Shown: piece by piece, positions 46,939 to 58,721 of the stretch
Layout of the letters: every line of letters begins with the position of its first letter
How positions within the stretch are numbered: the stretch's first letter is position 1
NCBI GenBank assembly: GCA_905250115.1
Contig: CAJNOI010000102.1
Coordinates: forward strand, 124,001 to 188,000
DNA: 64,000 nt
Reading direction: 5' to 3'
DNA from: Adineta steineri
Taxonomy: Eukaryota; Rotifera; Eurotatoria; Adinetida; Adinetidae
Position numbers and translations under genes: made by a program
The notes under the pieces: generated by a model
Told to the model about the DNA's origin: nothing
Seen by the model: the letters and a program-made list of their open reading frames with translations, nothing else
The model's database searches: none

Positions 46939-48408
46939 ATGGCATCATTACCTACATATGAAACATTGAAATTAAGTCAACCAAAACCTCATGTAACTTT
47001 GGTTGAGTTAAATCGACCGACGAAACTTAATGCTATGAATCAAAAATTATTCGAGTAAGATATTCTTCTTTTGGTATTAATGTATATTTAGTGAAATGGT
47101 ATTGTTTTTCTTTTTGAGTGAGTTGAAAATATGTTTCGAACAATTAAACATCGAAAAGACATGTCGAGTTATAGTATTGACTGGTTCTGGTAGAGCATTT
47201 AGTACTGGTAAATTTTTTCTTACATTATTAATATAAAAATATTTTTGTTGAGATGTTTTCAGGTATTGATATCGAATATTTAGTAACTTCTGGTGCTAAA
47301 TCTGCTGAAATCGATGATATAGCACAAAAAATACTACATACTCGAAGTATGATACAACGAATACAAGAATCTTTAAGAGCAATTGATAAAGTAAATGAAT
47401 AACATCGTATTTTTTTCGTCTATATTTAAAGTTTTGATTTCTCTAGTGTGAAAAACCAGTAATAGCTGCTATTCATGGTTATTGTATCGGTGCTGGTGTT
47501 GATCTATCATCTTGTTGTGATATTCGTTACAGTTCACGTGATACGACATTTTCTATTAAGGTATTCATATTTCCATAGATTAAATATCGAATATATATAT
47601 ATATTTGTATCTTTAGGAAGTTGATATGGGTTTAGTACCTGATATCGGTACTCTTCAAATTTTACCTAAATCAATTGCCAATCATAGTCTTTTCCGTGAA
47701 CTTGTTTTTACATCACGAACATTTGATACTAATGAAGCACAACAAATTGGACTTATTAGGTAAATATCGTAATGGATATCTTAGATTAGGATGTGGATGT
47801 GGCTATGATTTGCTCTTTTCTTAATTTCACCCACACCCTAATAAACAAGTTTAATTCCATGCGTTTTAATTTTCCCGAAGAAAGAGACTAATATTGGAGC
47901 TCTACTCAGATTTTCATTTATACAAGACTCGACATTCGGATATTTAAATCTTTTTTGAGAAGTCAAAGATGATCTCGAGAATAATTGTTAGCGTTCCTTC
48001 CATCATACATAACTCGCCTATTACAAATTAACTGAAATTCTTCCCTGAACTGCTACTTTATCTTGGATTGAATGATAAAAAATGGATGTTGTTTTATTAT
48101 GTCTAGCCGTGTATTTGATACTCGTGAAATTTTACTCGATGCAGCTATATCTTTAGCAAATGTTATTGCTAACAAGAGTTCTATAGCTGTACAAGGTTCA
48201 AAAATCAATTTAAACTATGCACGTGATCATACTGTAGATGATAATTTTACTTTTGTGGTATGTTATTATAATTAGAATTTTCTTTATTTAATAAATTTTC
48301 CATTTATTATTTATTTAGCGTACATGGAATAGTGGTATGTTGTTGACTGAAGATATCGTGAATAGTGTTATGGCAACGTCGGTATTAAAAGAAAAAAGTA
48401 AACTATAA
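46939..48408 (+). CDS. ech1: Peroxisomal delta(3,5)-delta(2,4)-dienoyl-CoA isomerase
   Basis: Seven exons on the plus strand: 46939-47054, 47119-47207, 47263-47390, 47447-47560, 47617-47759, 48107-48257, 48319-48408. All introns are GT-AG and all phases agree, giving 276 residues. It belongs to the crotonase fold. GYCIGAGVDLSSCCDIRY carries the oxyanion-hole Gly and first catalytic Asp. KEVDMGLVPDIGTLQ carries the Glu and second Asp that define dienoyl-CoA isomerase rather than plain enoyl-CoA hydratase. The enzyme shifts double bonds during beta-oxidation of unsaturated fatty acids with odd-numbered double bonds. The protein ends in S-K-L, a canonical PTS1 signal, and has no obvious mitochondrial presequence, so the peroxisome is the likely site. 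Introns are 50-65 nt except intron 5 (347 nt), which contains a TGTGGG-type hairpin. Confidence 0.93.
47787..47841. repeat. TGTGGG-type hairpin repeat inside an ech1 intron
   Basis: Arms TAGGATGTGGATGTGGC and CACCCACACCCTA. It sits near the start of the only long intron of the isomerase gene. Confidence 0.65.
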
Positions 48409-48800
48409 ATCAGATGAAACTGAATTTGAAGATTTTTAAAAAAATAAACTTTTTTTTTATGCATAAAATTTTACAGACTATTGCCGATAACAGTGAATAG
48501 CTTGTTTTAATTCATGTTGACGGTGTGGATGTATGTACTATGCATCACTCAACCGACACCTACCCTATTTTGTTACATAATAATCAAATTATATGTCATA
48601 GTTATAGATAAAGATAATTTCATTTACAAACGATAAAATTTATTAATTTATTAAAGGAAGATCTTTTCAACATTTGTTTTATTCAACTAAATTCAATTTT
48701 CAATAATAAAACTTGATTTTTTCTTTTTTGTTTTATTTCTCGGTTTTTTATTCAATTAAAAAATTTCTTTTCTTTTTTTTCAGAATCAAAATTTCATTCA

Positions 48801-50131
48801 TTAAATTATTTCAAATTTTTGAATTCGATTATTGTCACAATCAGCAACATAAAGATTTCCTTCATTATCAAAAGATAAACCACGGGGATAATTCAATTGA
48901 TTGCCTTTACTATTTTCATCAACAACAATTTCACCTTCTTCTTTTCCTTCACACCAACGCATTACTCGATCATTTCCAAAATCTGCCACATAGATTCGAC
49001 CAAAATGATCAACAGTTACTCCTTGAGGATGATGCAGTTGATTTTGATTTCTACCTTGACCATTTCCTCCCGCTACGATTCTTCCTTCTTTTGTATCTTT
49101 TTTCCATTTCATTACACGATGATTGTTCCAATCTGATACATAAACCGATTGATCTTCATCAACAAAGATAAAAGTAGGACGATCCAGTTGATTAAGTTGA
49201 GTTCCTTGTTTATTTCCACCTGCCACTACAAGTCCTTCGTTGTTATATTCTCCCATTTTCCATCGTCTCACTTCATTCTTCTTGTAATCAGAAACATAAA
49301 GATATCCATATTTATCTGTTGCTAAGCGAGCACAATCAATATTCTCAATAAGAATTTGTTGCTTTTGATTAACCCATTGAATCACTCGTCTGTTAACATG
49401 ATCAGCAATGATGATCGAATGATTTTGTTGATCAACAATCACATCTGTTGGATGATTCAACTGATCCATTCGAGTTCCTTTGCCATTTCCACCAGCAATG
49501 GTTTGTCCTTCTTTAGTATCATATTTCCATTCAATAATGCGATGGTTCCAACAATCAGCAATGAAAATACTTTTCTTCTTATCAATAAAAATTCCAAAAG
49601 GATGATTCACTTGATTTAATTCTTGTCCTTTTCCATTTCCGCCAACTACAGTGACGGCACTTTGTTTCCATCTGTTAAATTTTGAGTCTAGAAAAATAAT
49701 GACAATTAAACATGAAAGAGAAGAGAATTTGTTTTTGATCGAAATCTTATACCTGTAGTAATCTTTTGCTTTTTACCAATCTTCATTGTGGTTTGAGTGG
49801 TTATCATTTCTGTTTCTGGTATCGTCGACATCCATTGTTTAAGAAGTACTTTAGCCTCAGCATATTTTTTTAAGTCAAAATTGTCCTTTAAGCATATTTC
49901 TAAAAAGACGAATCGATTGGGTTCATTAAGGCGCGCTTCATACACAGTCTGATTATTTTCTAGTTCTTTATTGTTGTCAATCGTCAGACAGTAGTCATCA
50001 GAGTTTGCATTTGATGTTGCTGCACTTTTACATACGTACTCGATGAGATCACGAATGGTAGTCTGTTGTTGATAAGGCACATCGAAAGATTCGCCAGTCG
50101 GCTCGAAACGAATCAGGAAAGAGTTGGTCAT
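48801..50131 (-). CDS. NHL propeller protein with a distinct N-terminal domain (ubiquitin-like?)
   Basis: Two exons, 49753-50131 and 48801-49687, with a 65-nt GT-AG intron in phase 1; 421 residues. Residues 1-126 (MTNSFLIRFEPTGESFDVPY, then TTIRDLIEYVCKSA and FVFLEICLKDNFDLKKYAEA) have alternating strands around a helix, as in a ubiquitin-like or Ras-binding beta-grasp. This is only a fold guess and no family is recognised. There is no signal peptide or membrane segment, so it should be cytosolic. The second exon begins DSKFNRWKQSAVTVVGG and has six NHL blades, the last shortened (DENSKGNQLNYPRG). It shows the same NHL cassette as the membrane forms fused to a soluble module. Confidence 0.8.
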
Positions 50132-50196
50132 GTATAATGATCTTGAAATTTAACAAAACTTTTATTTTATAGTACTGGCAATCTACACACAAATTA

Positions 50197-50287
50197 TTGA
50201 GGGTGTGAGTGCGAGTGGATGTTCGTTCGTGTGGGTATATTGTCTATCTTTCAACAGCAACTACACCGACACCCACCTACCCCTCAA
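50197..50287. repeat. TGTGGG-type hairpin repeat
   Basis: Arms TTGAGGGTGTGAGTGCGAGT and CACCGACACCCACCTACCCC, then TCAA; loop about 35 bases. A second G-rich half (CATCTTGAGGGTGTGGATG) follows at 50398-50416. Confidence 0.75.
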
Positions 50288-52621
50288 CTTAGCCTTGGTA
50301 ATCTTATGAAGTTGAATCTTTTATTAAGTGTAAAATGGATCACTTATTAAAGGGGAACCTCAACACCTTAGAAATAGCATACATGCACATGAGCCACATC
50401 TTGAGGGTGTGGATGATGGCATGAACGAAACATAAATCTAACAGATGACTGTGTTTGGTGTTGTTGTTGTAATATTAACTGTAGCAGAAATGCTATCACC
50501 ATGAGTTTTTCTGCCAGAACTCCTAACATGATAAACTTACACAAGAGAATGGCTCTTACCTTTACCCTACTCACTTTACTTTGTCTCCAAATTAAATAAT
50601 ATTTTTATCAGTCTCGTTTGTTAAAGAAACAGAAAAAAAAAGCATAAAACAGATAACGACATCGATGACAAATAAAAAAAAGAACGCAGAAATATGTTAT
50701 CAGAGGTAAAATAGGAATGAAAGAAACCAAGAAAAAACTTTCGTTCTATGCAAGGGCGGCGGCACGTGTTAAAATCCGATGAGGCTCAAAAGTAGCTTTT
50801 TATATATTAGCATGAGACAATATAATTGAATTATAGGTGATTAACCGCTGTTACATTTTTTTGCTATAAAAAAATTAATGTGTTTAATTTATTGCGTCTT
50901 TGATTAATAGAGTTTCTAAATTTCTACAGAAAGTCAAAATTTTTACAAAAATATGAAGACCATTTATTTAACACTATAATATTCAACCAAAAAAACTTTG
51001 CCTTTTTTCGTTTGATAATATACATTTGTGCATGATTTGATTTGGATCAATTCTACTAAGTTTCTCTTTTTAAATATGTGGTTGTAAACAATGGTTGAAA
51101 CGTCGTTGATTCGTCGGAAAATGAACTACATTTTTTACTCTATTTAATGCGCTGAATGTAGGTTCACATGTGGAAGTCGTAACCGGAATGGTTAGATATA
51201 ATTTCAGCAATCCGTGATATACTTTAAACTAGGGATGCAGAATTCTCCGTTAAAACGAAAAATTTCCCTCAACGCAGAAAAATCAATCATGCATTTCCCA
51301 CAGTATTCAAGTAAAACAAATGGTTTTTTTGAATATTTTTGTTAAAGAACTAAAAAGAGAGAAGAGACTATGATATATTTAAAATATACTGTATCCTAAT
51401 GAACATATCAATTCGTTTACGTATAAAACAAAATCTTCATCTAAACAAGTTTCCTTATTATTTCCCGAAAGAAAACATTTCAAAGTCAATGATTTTTCGA
51501 AAACTTTTTCGAGCGCACGTTCGCGTAGAAGGGCTTTTCTGCACCTCTGCTTTAAACATTGGTTTATGTATTCGACATGCATTTAAAATTTTACAAATTG
51601 TTGAATTTTTTGTGATTTGTTTTAATTACTGATTAATAAAAATCAAAAACCATAAGAGCTTCGACTTTCAACATCAATATCAAATACGTATAAATCAATG
51701 TGTAGAAAAAATATCAGATTCATAATTTAAGTGAGGGTAAGTCTATCCAGGTCAAATTCCAGTGAGGCTCAAAATCATCTTCAAATCAAAGTGAAAATCC
51801 TTGTAAAAACTGTTTTACTACGATTTCCAGATGGTATTCCAAAGAAATTTTAAATATCTATGAAAAAAATCGACATGTTAAAGAAGAATATAATCAAATA
51901 GTACTTCCATTACAATATCTCTCATCTTTTTTTTGTTTGATAAACAACTTTTTAATTCTGATTATCTTTAAAAAATCTTTATACTTTATTCATCGCTTGG
52001 TCAATTGTTATGTTTACAATTTATCTCTTAATCAAAGTCTTCTCAACATTATTCATCATCCAGCATTATCAATTAATCAACCGTCCTCAAAATAACGATC
52101 AATAAATTTAATCAAAATGTGAATATCAATTAATTTTTCTTTATTTTTTTTAATAAAAAATATCGAATTTTGTTTTCGACTGATTGTCTTACTTAGTCTT
52201 TATTTATTTTGTTATAAAAACAATCAAAACTAACGTCTCTGAGGGTGTGGGTGTGATTGTAGTTCGATAACAAGATGAAGTTTATACAACCATACCCACC
52301 CACACCCTTATTTAACACATTTTCTACGTTTCAAATTTTTTACATTCGAATATAATTAAAGTCTTTAAATCTTTTCTTATAAAGATAAAAAAACGAATAA
52401 ATAATTGACATTAGCTCACATATTGATCTAAATAAAAATAAATTATCTTTAGATTATTTTTTTTTCAATAAATATTTTCATCTAGAAATATATTTCGATT
52501 AATAAAATAAAACAAATGGTTTTGAATTTTAAACAAAAATAAATAAACAAATATAAATTTATTAATTAGATTTTACACAATTATTCTCGTGTTCATTTGT
52601 TTATCAAAATTGATTTGTTAT
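50288..52621. other. Spacer, AT-rich
   Basis: Contains the half element at 50398, a possible hAT-type end CAAGGGCGGCGGCACG at 50751, two copies of TGAGGCTCAAAA (50783, 51763) and a hairpin at 52241-52309. No credible gene; the opposed open frames near 51400-51630 are unsupported. Confidence 0.5.
52241..52309. repeat. TGTGGG-type hairpin repeat
   Basis: Arms GAGGGTGTGGGTGTGATTG and CATACCCACCCACACCCTT. Confidence 0.75.
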
Positions 52622-53389
52622 CTAATACGTATTATAGTTAAAGTAGTTACTTGAATCTGTTGGTTTATCATTATCACTAATTTCTTTTAAATGAATAATA
52701 TTTAATCCACCATGATTATTTGATGTAATAGATATAACTTCAAATACTGTTCCAGGCATTAAAATAACTTCCCTTTCATTTGGATAACATGTATATGATG
52801 CAATTAATTTTCCATTCAAGCATTCAATATGAAATAATGTACTTGATAGAGATTTATTAACAAATGAAGAAATAACATTAACAGATGTTGAACATGAACT
52901 TATACTCCACCAAGTAATTTTTTGACCTTTTTTAAAATATTTAGTAACATTTTTATCAGTACCACGCCAAATAATTCCTTTGAATGTAGGTAATTTTGAT
53001 GTTGCAGAATCTAAAAGTTTTAAATATCCAAACCATGGAAGAAGTTTTGATCGATCTTTTTCACGAAGTGTTTGATTTAAAACACGATAAACACATGAAT
53101 TATGAGACATTTCCATCGAATAAATATAAATTGCAGCAGATTCATCTTTTGTTAAATTATGTTTATTTGGATATGTACAATATTTTTCAGCAAACTTAAC
53201 AAAACTATTTATATCTTTTAGAAAATTTTGTAATTCATTCATCGCTTCTTCAAGAGATAATAATTCACAATTAAGATAATCATAACATGCTGGTAAACGT
53301 TTATTTTCCAGTTCAATATCTGTAAAACGATCTCGTGAACTGCTCATTCTAGTTAATTGATAATTTGATTGATTTGTTTTGTTCAACAA
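52622..53389 (-). CDS. Arginine-specific mono-ADP-ribosyltransferase (ART, R-S-ExE type)
   Basis: 255 residues, single exon; the ATG at 53347 (MSSSRDRF) is an alternative start. ARTs transfer ADP-ribose from NAD+ to protein side chains. The R-S-E triad is visible: Arg142 in IIWRG, Ser-Thr-Ser at 167-169 in WWSISSCSTSV, and E205-R206-E207 in YPNEREVILMPG, the ExE form expected for arginine acceptors. FEVISI after it is the usual closing strand. No signal peptide or GPI tail is seen, so a cytosolic enzyme is likely. Bdelloids are known for many ART genes, often joined to other domains; this one is a stand-alone catalytic domain of normal length. Targets are unknown. The nearest flanking genes are more than 1.8 kb away. 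Confidence 0.88.
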   Translation of the reverse strand: MLNKTNQSNYQLTRMSSSRDRFTDIELENKRLPACYDYLNCELLSLEEAMNELQNFLKDINSFVKFAEKYCTYPNKHNLTKDESAAIYIYSMEMSHNSCVYRVLNQTLREKDRSKLLPWFGYLKLLDSATSKLPTFKGIIWRGTDKNVTKYFKKGQKITWWSISSCSTSVNVISSFVNKSLSSTLFHIECLNGKLIASYTCYPNEREVILMPGTVFEVISITSNNHGGLNIIHLKEISDNDKPTDSSNYFNYNTY

Positions 53390-55290
53390 TTAACTAAATT
53401 GTAAAAAATAAAAAGTTTATTTGATTAATAATGAGATGCGAAACTCAAGTCTACGAGATAAATATCATATTTTTGTATTTGAAAAATCTTATAGTACCTT
53501 AACACAGTTTCGAATAACTTTATTTAATTCACATAGTCATGACCTTAAAATTTTATCATTCCTTCTTATTTTATTATCTTCGGCTTGAATTTTAATATTA
53601 AAATATGAATTAGTCATTTCCACAAAATAAACTTGAAGTTTTTACTAAATAAATCTTATAACGTCTGTTTGATAAAGAAAAATTGTGTTGAATAACTAAG
53701 TAGACGGTTTATTAATATTATGTATCATTTGATAATGACAACTCTCTTTTTACAGACTAAATCAAAATAACTTTAACTGATATGAGATCAGCTCGATTGA
53801 TTTTAACTAAGAACTATTTACAACAAATAAATGTGTTAAGAGAAGAAAAGAGCTATTATATGAAGATTTAATTATAATATATCAAACATCATTTGATTAT
53901 TCATGATAAAATGATAGATCGACTAAATAAATATTAGATTAATCGATTCTTTCTCCATTTAAATTTGTTTATATTATTACAGAATGGTATGAAGGATCTA
54001 CATAAATTATACAAAGCAACTAATCAGTTTATTTTTTTAACCTGCTAATTCGAGTTAGAATATTGTTGATATTTGTGTAAGATACTAATCGGATGAAATA
54101 TTAATATTAGTATACAGTATGAAAAGAGTCAAAAACTCACCACGTCAACAATAATTTCAATCGAATGAATTATGTGCTAGAATTTTTGATAATATTTTTT
54201 ACTTTTTAATGTATGTTGGAAGCGAGTGATGAAGGTAGTTTATAAAAATGACGAAGTTATTTTTTCGTTAGTGACAAACAAAAAGTAAAGTTGGTAGATC
54301 AAAAACACTGATCGGAATTCAAAAGCAACAGCAACATGAAAATACACTAAGTAACCAATCGGTAGTGTTTTGTTTTCTTTTCATCAAAAGAAAAAGAACA
54401 CTTTATTATTTCATTTCAAACCATGTGAACAAGCAAAAGAAAAAAAATTGACTTTCTTTGTTGCTGCTGTTATAAAAAGACATTTTAATACTGTAACGGA
54501 CAACGATGCCTGTGAGTCCATTGACTTATGAAACAGCACAGAAAGAGATGCAGAACTGGCGGATCGTTATCCGTCACAAAATAGTTATGCTGTTTCTCTT
54601 TGTTGATTAGTAATTATTATTTTGTATAAAAAATAATGTGATAATGTTTGTAACGATGATGTTCTTGTTGGAGTTAAGCTTTTCGAAATCTTCTTTGTAA
54701 AGAATTGCATAGTATCTATTGATATAAGATATTTATCAAATTTTTTTCTCTCTCAAATATTTGTATAAAAATACAGTCAGTTAAGTCAGAAGTAATTCTT
54801 AACAAGCATAATTTGAACAAATAATAACAATCAGAACTAGTTTTTTCTCTTGTGAATTTATTTAAAATTGAAAGAAGAATTAAATATTTAGTATACCGAA
54901 CAGTTTCAATTGGACAGATAATCAATACGAGTAGGGTGTGAGTGTAAAATCATATAACCACCCTCACGTACAAGTTCAAGTCATATTGAATTGTACAAAA
55001 ATGTAATGGGCAAGAAAGGACATCTATTTAAAACCATCCATCGTATGTCACAACGAACATAAATGAAATATACAGTGTAAAGTAAAATTTTGTTCAGCTC
55101 TGTGAACCATGACATTTAAATGAAAGAAGAAAAAGAAAAAGAAAAAGAAAGATATACGAGTATTTTAAAAACTATTAAAATAGTTATGAAATCGATGTAC
55201 TTATTTTTATCGAAACGAATGATAGGACTGTTAAAAAAGTTGTTTTATTCATTCTTTTTTTTTAATTTAGATAAATAATTAAGGTGCATC
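53390..55290. other. Spacer, AT-rich
   Basis: One degenerate TGTGGG-type element at 54932-54966 (AGGGTGTGAGTGT, CACCCTCACG). No gene is recognised. Confidence 0.5.
54932..54966. repeat. TGTGGG-type hairpin repeat (short)
   Basis: Arms TAGGGTGTGAGTG and CCACCCTCACG around a 12-base loop. Confidence 0.5.
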
Positions 55291-56556
55291 ATGGAATCAG
55301 AATCATCAAATGGTTACACTACAAATTTCATTCGTGTAATTGTCGTTCTATTCAGCTTTATAGGAGCGTTCGCAGTTGGAGTGTTTGTTGCAAGTCCTCA
55401 TTATAGTACTCATATTTATCGAACTTTGTGTCGAAATCCTGCTATATTGTCTATTCTATCTCCAAGTAATGCAAGCCGAATTAATACAACCAATTCGGCA
55501 CAACAATCGTTCTTGAATGTAAGTCTTACATACAAGACCGATAAAGTTACGACACATCATTATGATATATTATATGAGAAATATTTAAGCAAATATGTAG
55601 GATCCAATGTTATTCTACTTGAAATTGGATTAGGATGTGGAATGCCATATGGACCAGGTGCATCAGCATATGTATGGCGTCATTATCTAGGACCATTAGC
55701 AAATATTTATTTTCTTGAATTTGATCGTCGATGTGGTGAAGAATGGTATAAATCTCATGGACATAAGGTAAAATGAATTAATCTTCGATTGGTGGTTATC
55801 ATAAAACTAATATTTTTTAATTCGACAATTTCTGTTATGTGCTGTGTGAAAGAAAAAGATAAACTAAATTTAGATATACATATTTTAACGTTTCTTTGAG
55901 TATACGTTTCGTCATAATTAAGATACATCTGATCTCGTATTCCTTAATATAAACAAAATTAACAGCTATTCAACTGTTCGAAATGACACTTTAATTAAGT
56001 ATAGAATAAAGAGTAGGCGAGTTGATCACATAGTATTTGATTCTTATATCTAAAAAAAATGTCCTCATGTAGTATTAAATCTCAAGCCGAATCCACTAGT
56101 AGAAATTACAAAATTTACTCCTTTGTTGTATCTTGTCCAATAGTCACTAAAAGATAAATTTATGTAACGCTTTTTCTTTTCCTATTGTAGGTGAATGTCA
56201 CCATGTTTTATGGCAGTCAAGATGATATACAAGTTTTAAACAATGTGAAATCAGCACAAGGTTATTTTGATGTAATTGTTGATGATGGTGGTCATTCAAT
56301 GAATCAACAAATTACATCATTTGTTCAATTATTACCAAAAGTAAAATCCGGAGGAATTTATGTTATAGAAGATTTATTAACTAGTTATATCTCGACGTAT
56401 GGTGGTGGTTATCTTCGTAATTCAACAACTATTGAATTTATAAAGAAAATTATCGAAAATATTCAAACTGCTTCACCAGAAAAGTCTATACAAGTGGCTA
56501 AAAGAATACGTTCTCTTGAAATCGGAGACGAAATCTGTTTTTTCACTGTTAAATAA
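55291..56556 (+). CDS. Membrane-anchored class I SAM methyltransferase (macrolide O-methyltransferase-like)
   Basis: Two exons, 55291-55767 and 56191-56556, phase 0, GT-AG intron of 423 nt; 280 residues. Residues 14-34 form one membrane segment, so the protein is probably type II with the enzyme domain in the ER/Golgi lumen. Then come TYKTDKVTTHHYDILYEKYL (typical of MycE-type sugar O-methyltransferases), motif I LLEIGLGCGMPYGPG at about 109-123 and the acidic LEFD ending the next strand. VDDGGHS at 189-195 would supply the metal-binding Asp and His of that family, and GGIYVIEDL follows. Closest known relatives are mostly bacterial or algal enzymes acting on sugars or small molecules. The substrate here is unknown; a glycan is a reasonable guess. 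Confidence 0.82.
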
Positions 56557-57179
56557 TGTAACTAACCTATTTTAAAAATATAAAATATCGTATTATTTTG
56601 AGTGTGGGTGCAAGTGTGTGAGAGTAAGGTTAATGTAATACCTACACCCACACCCTAACTGCATCAGTTCTCGCTTTCTTTTATGTCTTTTGCATTTGTT
56701 CAAAATGACGATAAATGGACCCTGTCAAAACATTAAAAATCAGTAAGTTTGGCAACTCCGATATGGGTATATGATGATGAATACTCTTATCCACATCCAC
56801 ACTCTTACAGTTAAACAAGCGCTAAAGGTTTTCTCTTTAAACTGATATAAATAACTCAAACTTTTATATTATTTATGTGCTGAATGAAGCATAAAAAATA
56901 AAAACGATTATTACATATAATGTTGGCAACAATAACTGCATTTACGTTTTTCTTTTTTTTTCTTTTGCTTTTCTGTGTATTTGTTGATACATAAATCTTT
57001 GTTTCTCTTTCTTTCAACATGATGATAAGAAAGAATATAAAATAAAATTTATCCATGTTTAGTAACTACGTATTTTGTTTTCTTTTGTCATACATTCAGA
57101 TAAGTGGAATATTTGTCGGTATTTTACATAATTTACAATCACATCCGTATCCACATAGAAAAAAACAACACATAAAACT
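56557..57179. other. Spacer between convergent genes
   Basis: Two TGTGGG-type elements (56599-56657 and the weaker 56764-56811). Nothing else. Confidence 0.5.
56599..56657. repeat. TGTGGG-type hairpin repeat
   Basis: Arms TTGAGTGTGGGTGCAAGTGT and CCTACACCCACACCCTAA. Confidence 0.7.
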
Positions 57180-57979
57180 TCAGTCTGTTTGATTTTTTGC
57201 TCGTTTGAACTTTTTTCTCTTCTGTTTGCTATCAGAATCCGTTGTCTCTTCGGGTGGTGATCGTATTCTTCTCGCACCACCTACATGTGTAATTAACCAA
57301 TCGATAATATCGGGGAAGTTGTTGTTGTAATTTGGTTGAATGAAGTTATTAAGTCGTTGAACAGTGTCTTGTATTTCCGGTGCATCTTGCATATTTTGCA
57401 TAGCTTGTTGTTGCTTAAGGAATATGAGTATTAAAGGAATTGAAATTACTGCTAAGATTATTGGAAAAAACGTTGGATTCGAAAGAATATCAATCAGATT
57501 ATACTCTTCACGTTTTTGAAAATAATTTGGTTTCGTATGTGATTCGAAGCGTAGCGGATATTTCATTGTAACGACTTTGCCTGGTTCAATAAAATTAACT
57601 GCACGTGCACGAATTTTTCCTTTGGTATTAATATCGACACGTGCTGGTTCAAAGATATGAAATGGCGAATTAACTGAAACGATGTATGAACCACTTGGTA
57701 TTCCTAGTAAATATGAAGAGCAATATGTCTTTTCGTGTAATAAGACAACTCACCCGATACGACAAACGTGCCATCGACTCGAGGTATACCGATATATAAA
57801 CCTTCATCAACTAGTATACGTATATTGTCAAGAACATTTTCACCAAGTGGAAAGACGACTTGTCCTTCAATTGTATATAAAGGAATTTTATTACTTGAAC
57901 TTGGTGGTGATGACGATGAGGAAGTAGTTATTCCAGTTAGTATTGAATAAAAAAGACACCATAGGATAAGAATATTCAT
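57180..57979 (-). CDS. emc7: ER membrane protein complex subunit 7
   Basis: Two exons, 57754-57979 and 57180-57703, with a 50-nt GT-AG intron in phase 1; 249 residues. It has a signal peptide (MNILILWCLFYSILTG), a Ser/Pro-rich linker, and a lumenal beta-sandwich (IPLYTIEGQVVFP, DGTFVVSG, then GIPSGSYIVSVNSPFHIFEP and RVDINTKGKIRAR). NPTFFPIILAV and the hydrophobic segment after it form the membrane anchor, followed by a cytosolic tail rich in Lys/Arg. The order and the FEP-RVD-KGK-RAR block are diagnostic for EMC7. EMC inserts and folds multipass and tail-anchored proteins in the ER; EMC7 is a lumenal peripheral subunit held by one TM. It is a conserved single-copy gene, a useful anchor for taxonomy. 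Confidence 0.92.
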
Positions 57980-58721
57980 CTTTTTTTTAAAGATATAGAT
58001 TGAAAAGTAAATACAATAATAGAAATCGATCTATCTAAAACAATGCTATCGATGATATATTAAATTTATTCTCAAATAATACGAAGTCAGAATTAATTTA
58101 CGTGAGTATTGACTATGTAGAATTTAAAAAAAAATAAAACTAACCATCTGACACAATGATGTGAAATGCGCCATTCATGGTGAAGAGATCATACCTTTTC
58201 TGTGCAGATGAAAGCAATATGCAAAATATATTTTCTTTTTCTTCAGTAAGAATCATAAGTAAACATCTGTAGGAAGTACAATTTTATGTTCTTTCTCAAT
58301 GATTCATATGATTAACATCTTTACGAAGACATAATAGAATGAATAAAACTTAGTTGGAAATTCTCGCACTTTGAGAATGTACGATCAATACAGAACTCGA
58401 ACTCTCACCTTTAGCATCGTTATGTCGGAAGACCAGAACGAAAAAATATGACTAACACAAATATTTCATCATTACGCGATTCAAGTATGTTTATGATGTC
58501 GCACTTTCGTACTGTATGCAACTTGGAAATTTCATAAAAGAAAAACGAAATAAGATCGGATTTGTGAACCTAATATATAATTTCATCCATACTCATCCAT
58601 TTCTTTTTATTTGGTTAAAATCTAAAGTTTATATAAGTTAAATCGGTTTTTTTTCTGACAACAAAAAGAATTACAATACAACAGAAAAGACGAACTACAA
58701 TGAGATATATGTAAAAATTTA
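57980..58721. other. Spacer between EMC7 and a 7TM gene
   Basis: AT-rich; no gene or repeat recognised. Confidence 0.5.

Noticed and set aside
50751..50766. hAT-like start CAAGGGCGGCGGCACG
   Set aside because: No matching inverse end or duplication found; left as a possible truncated copy.
51379..51632. Opposed open frames of 67 and 77 codons
   Set aside because: Overlap on both strands, no motifs, no splice or start context.
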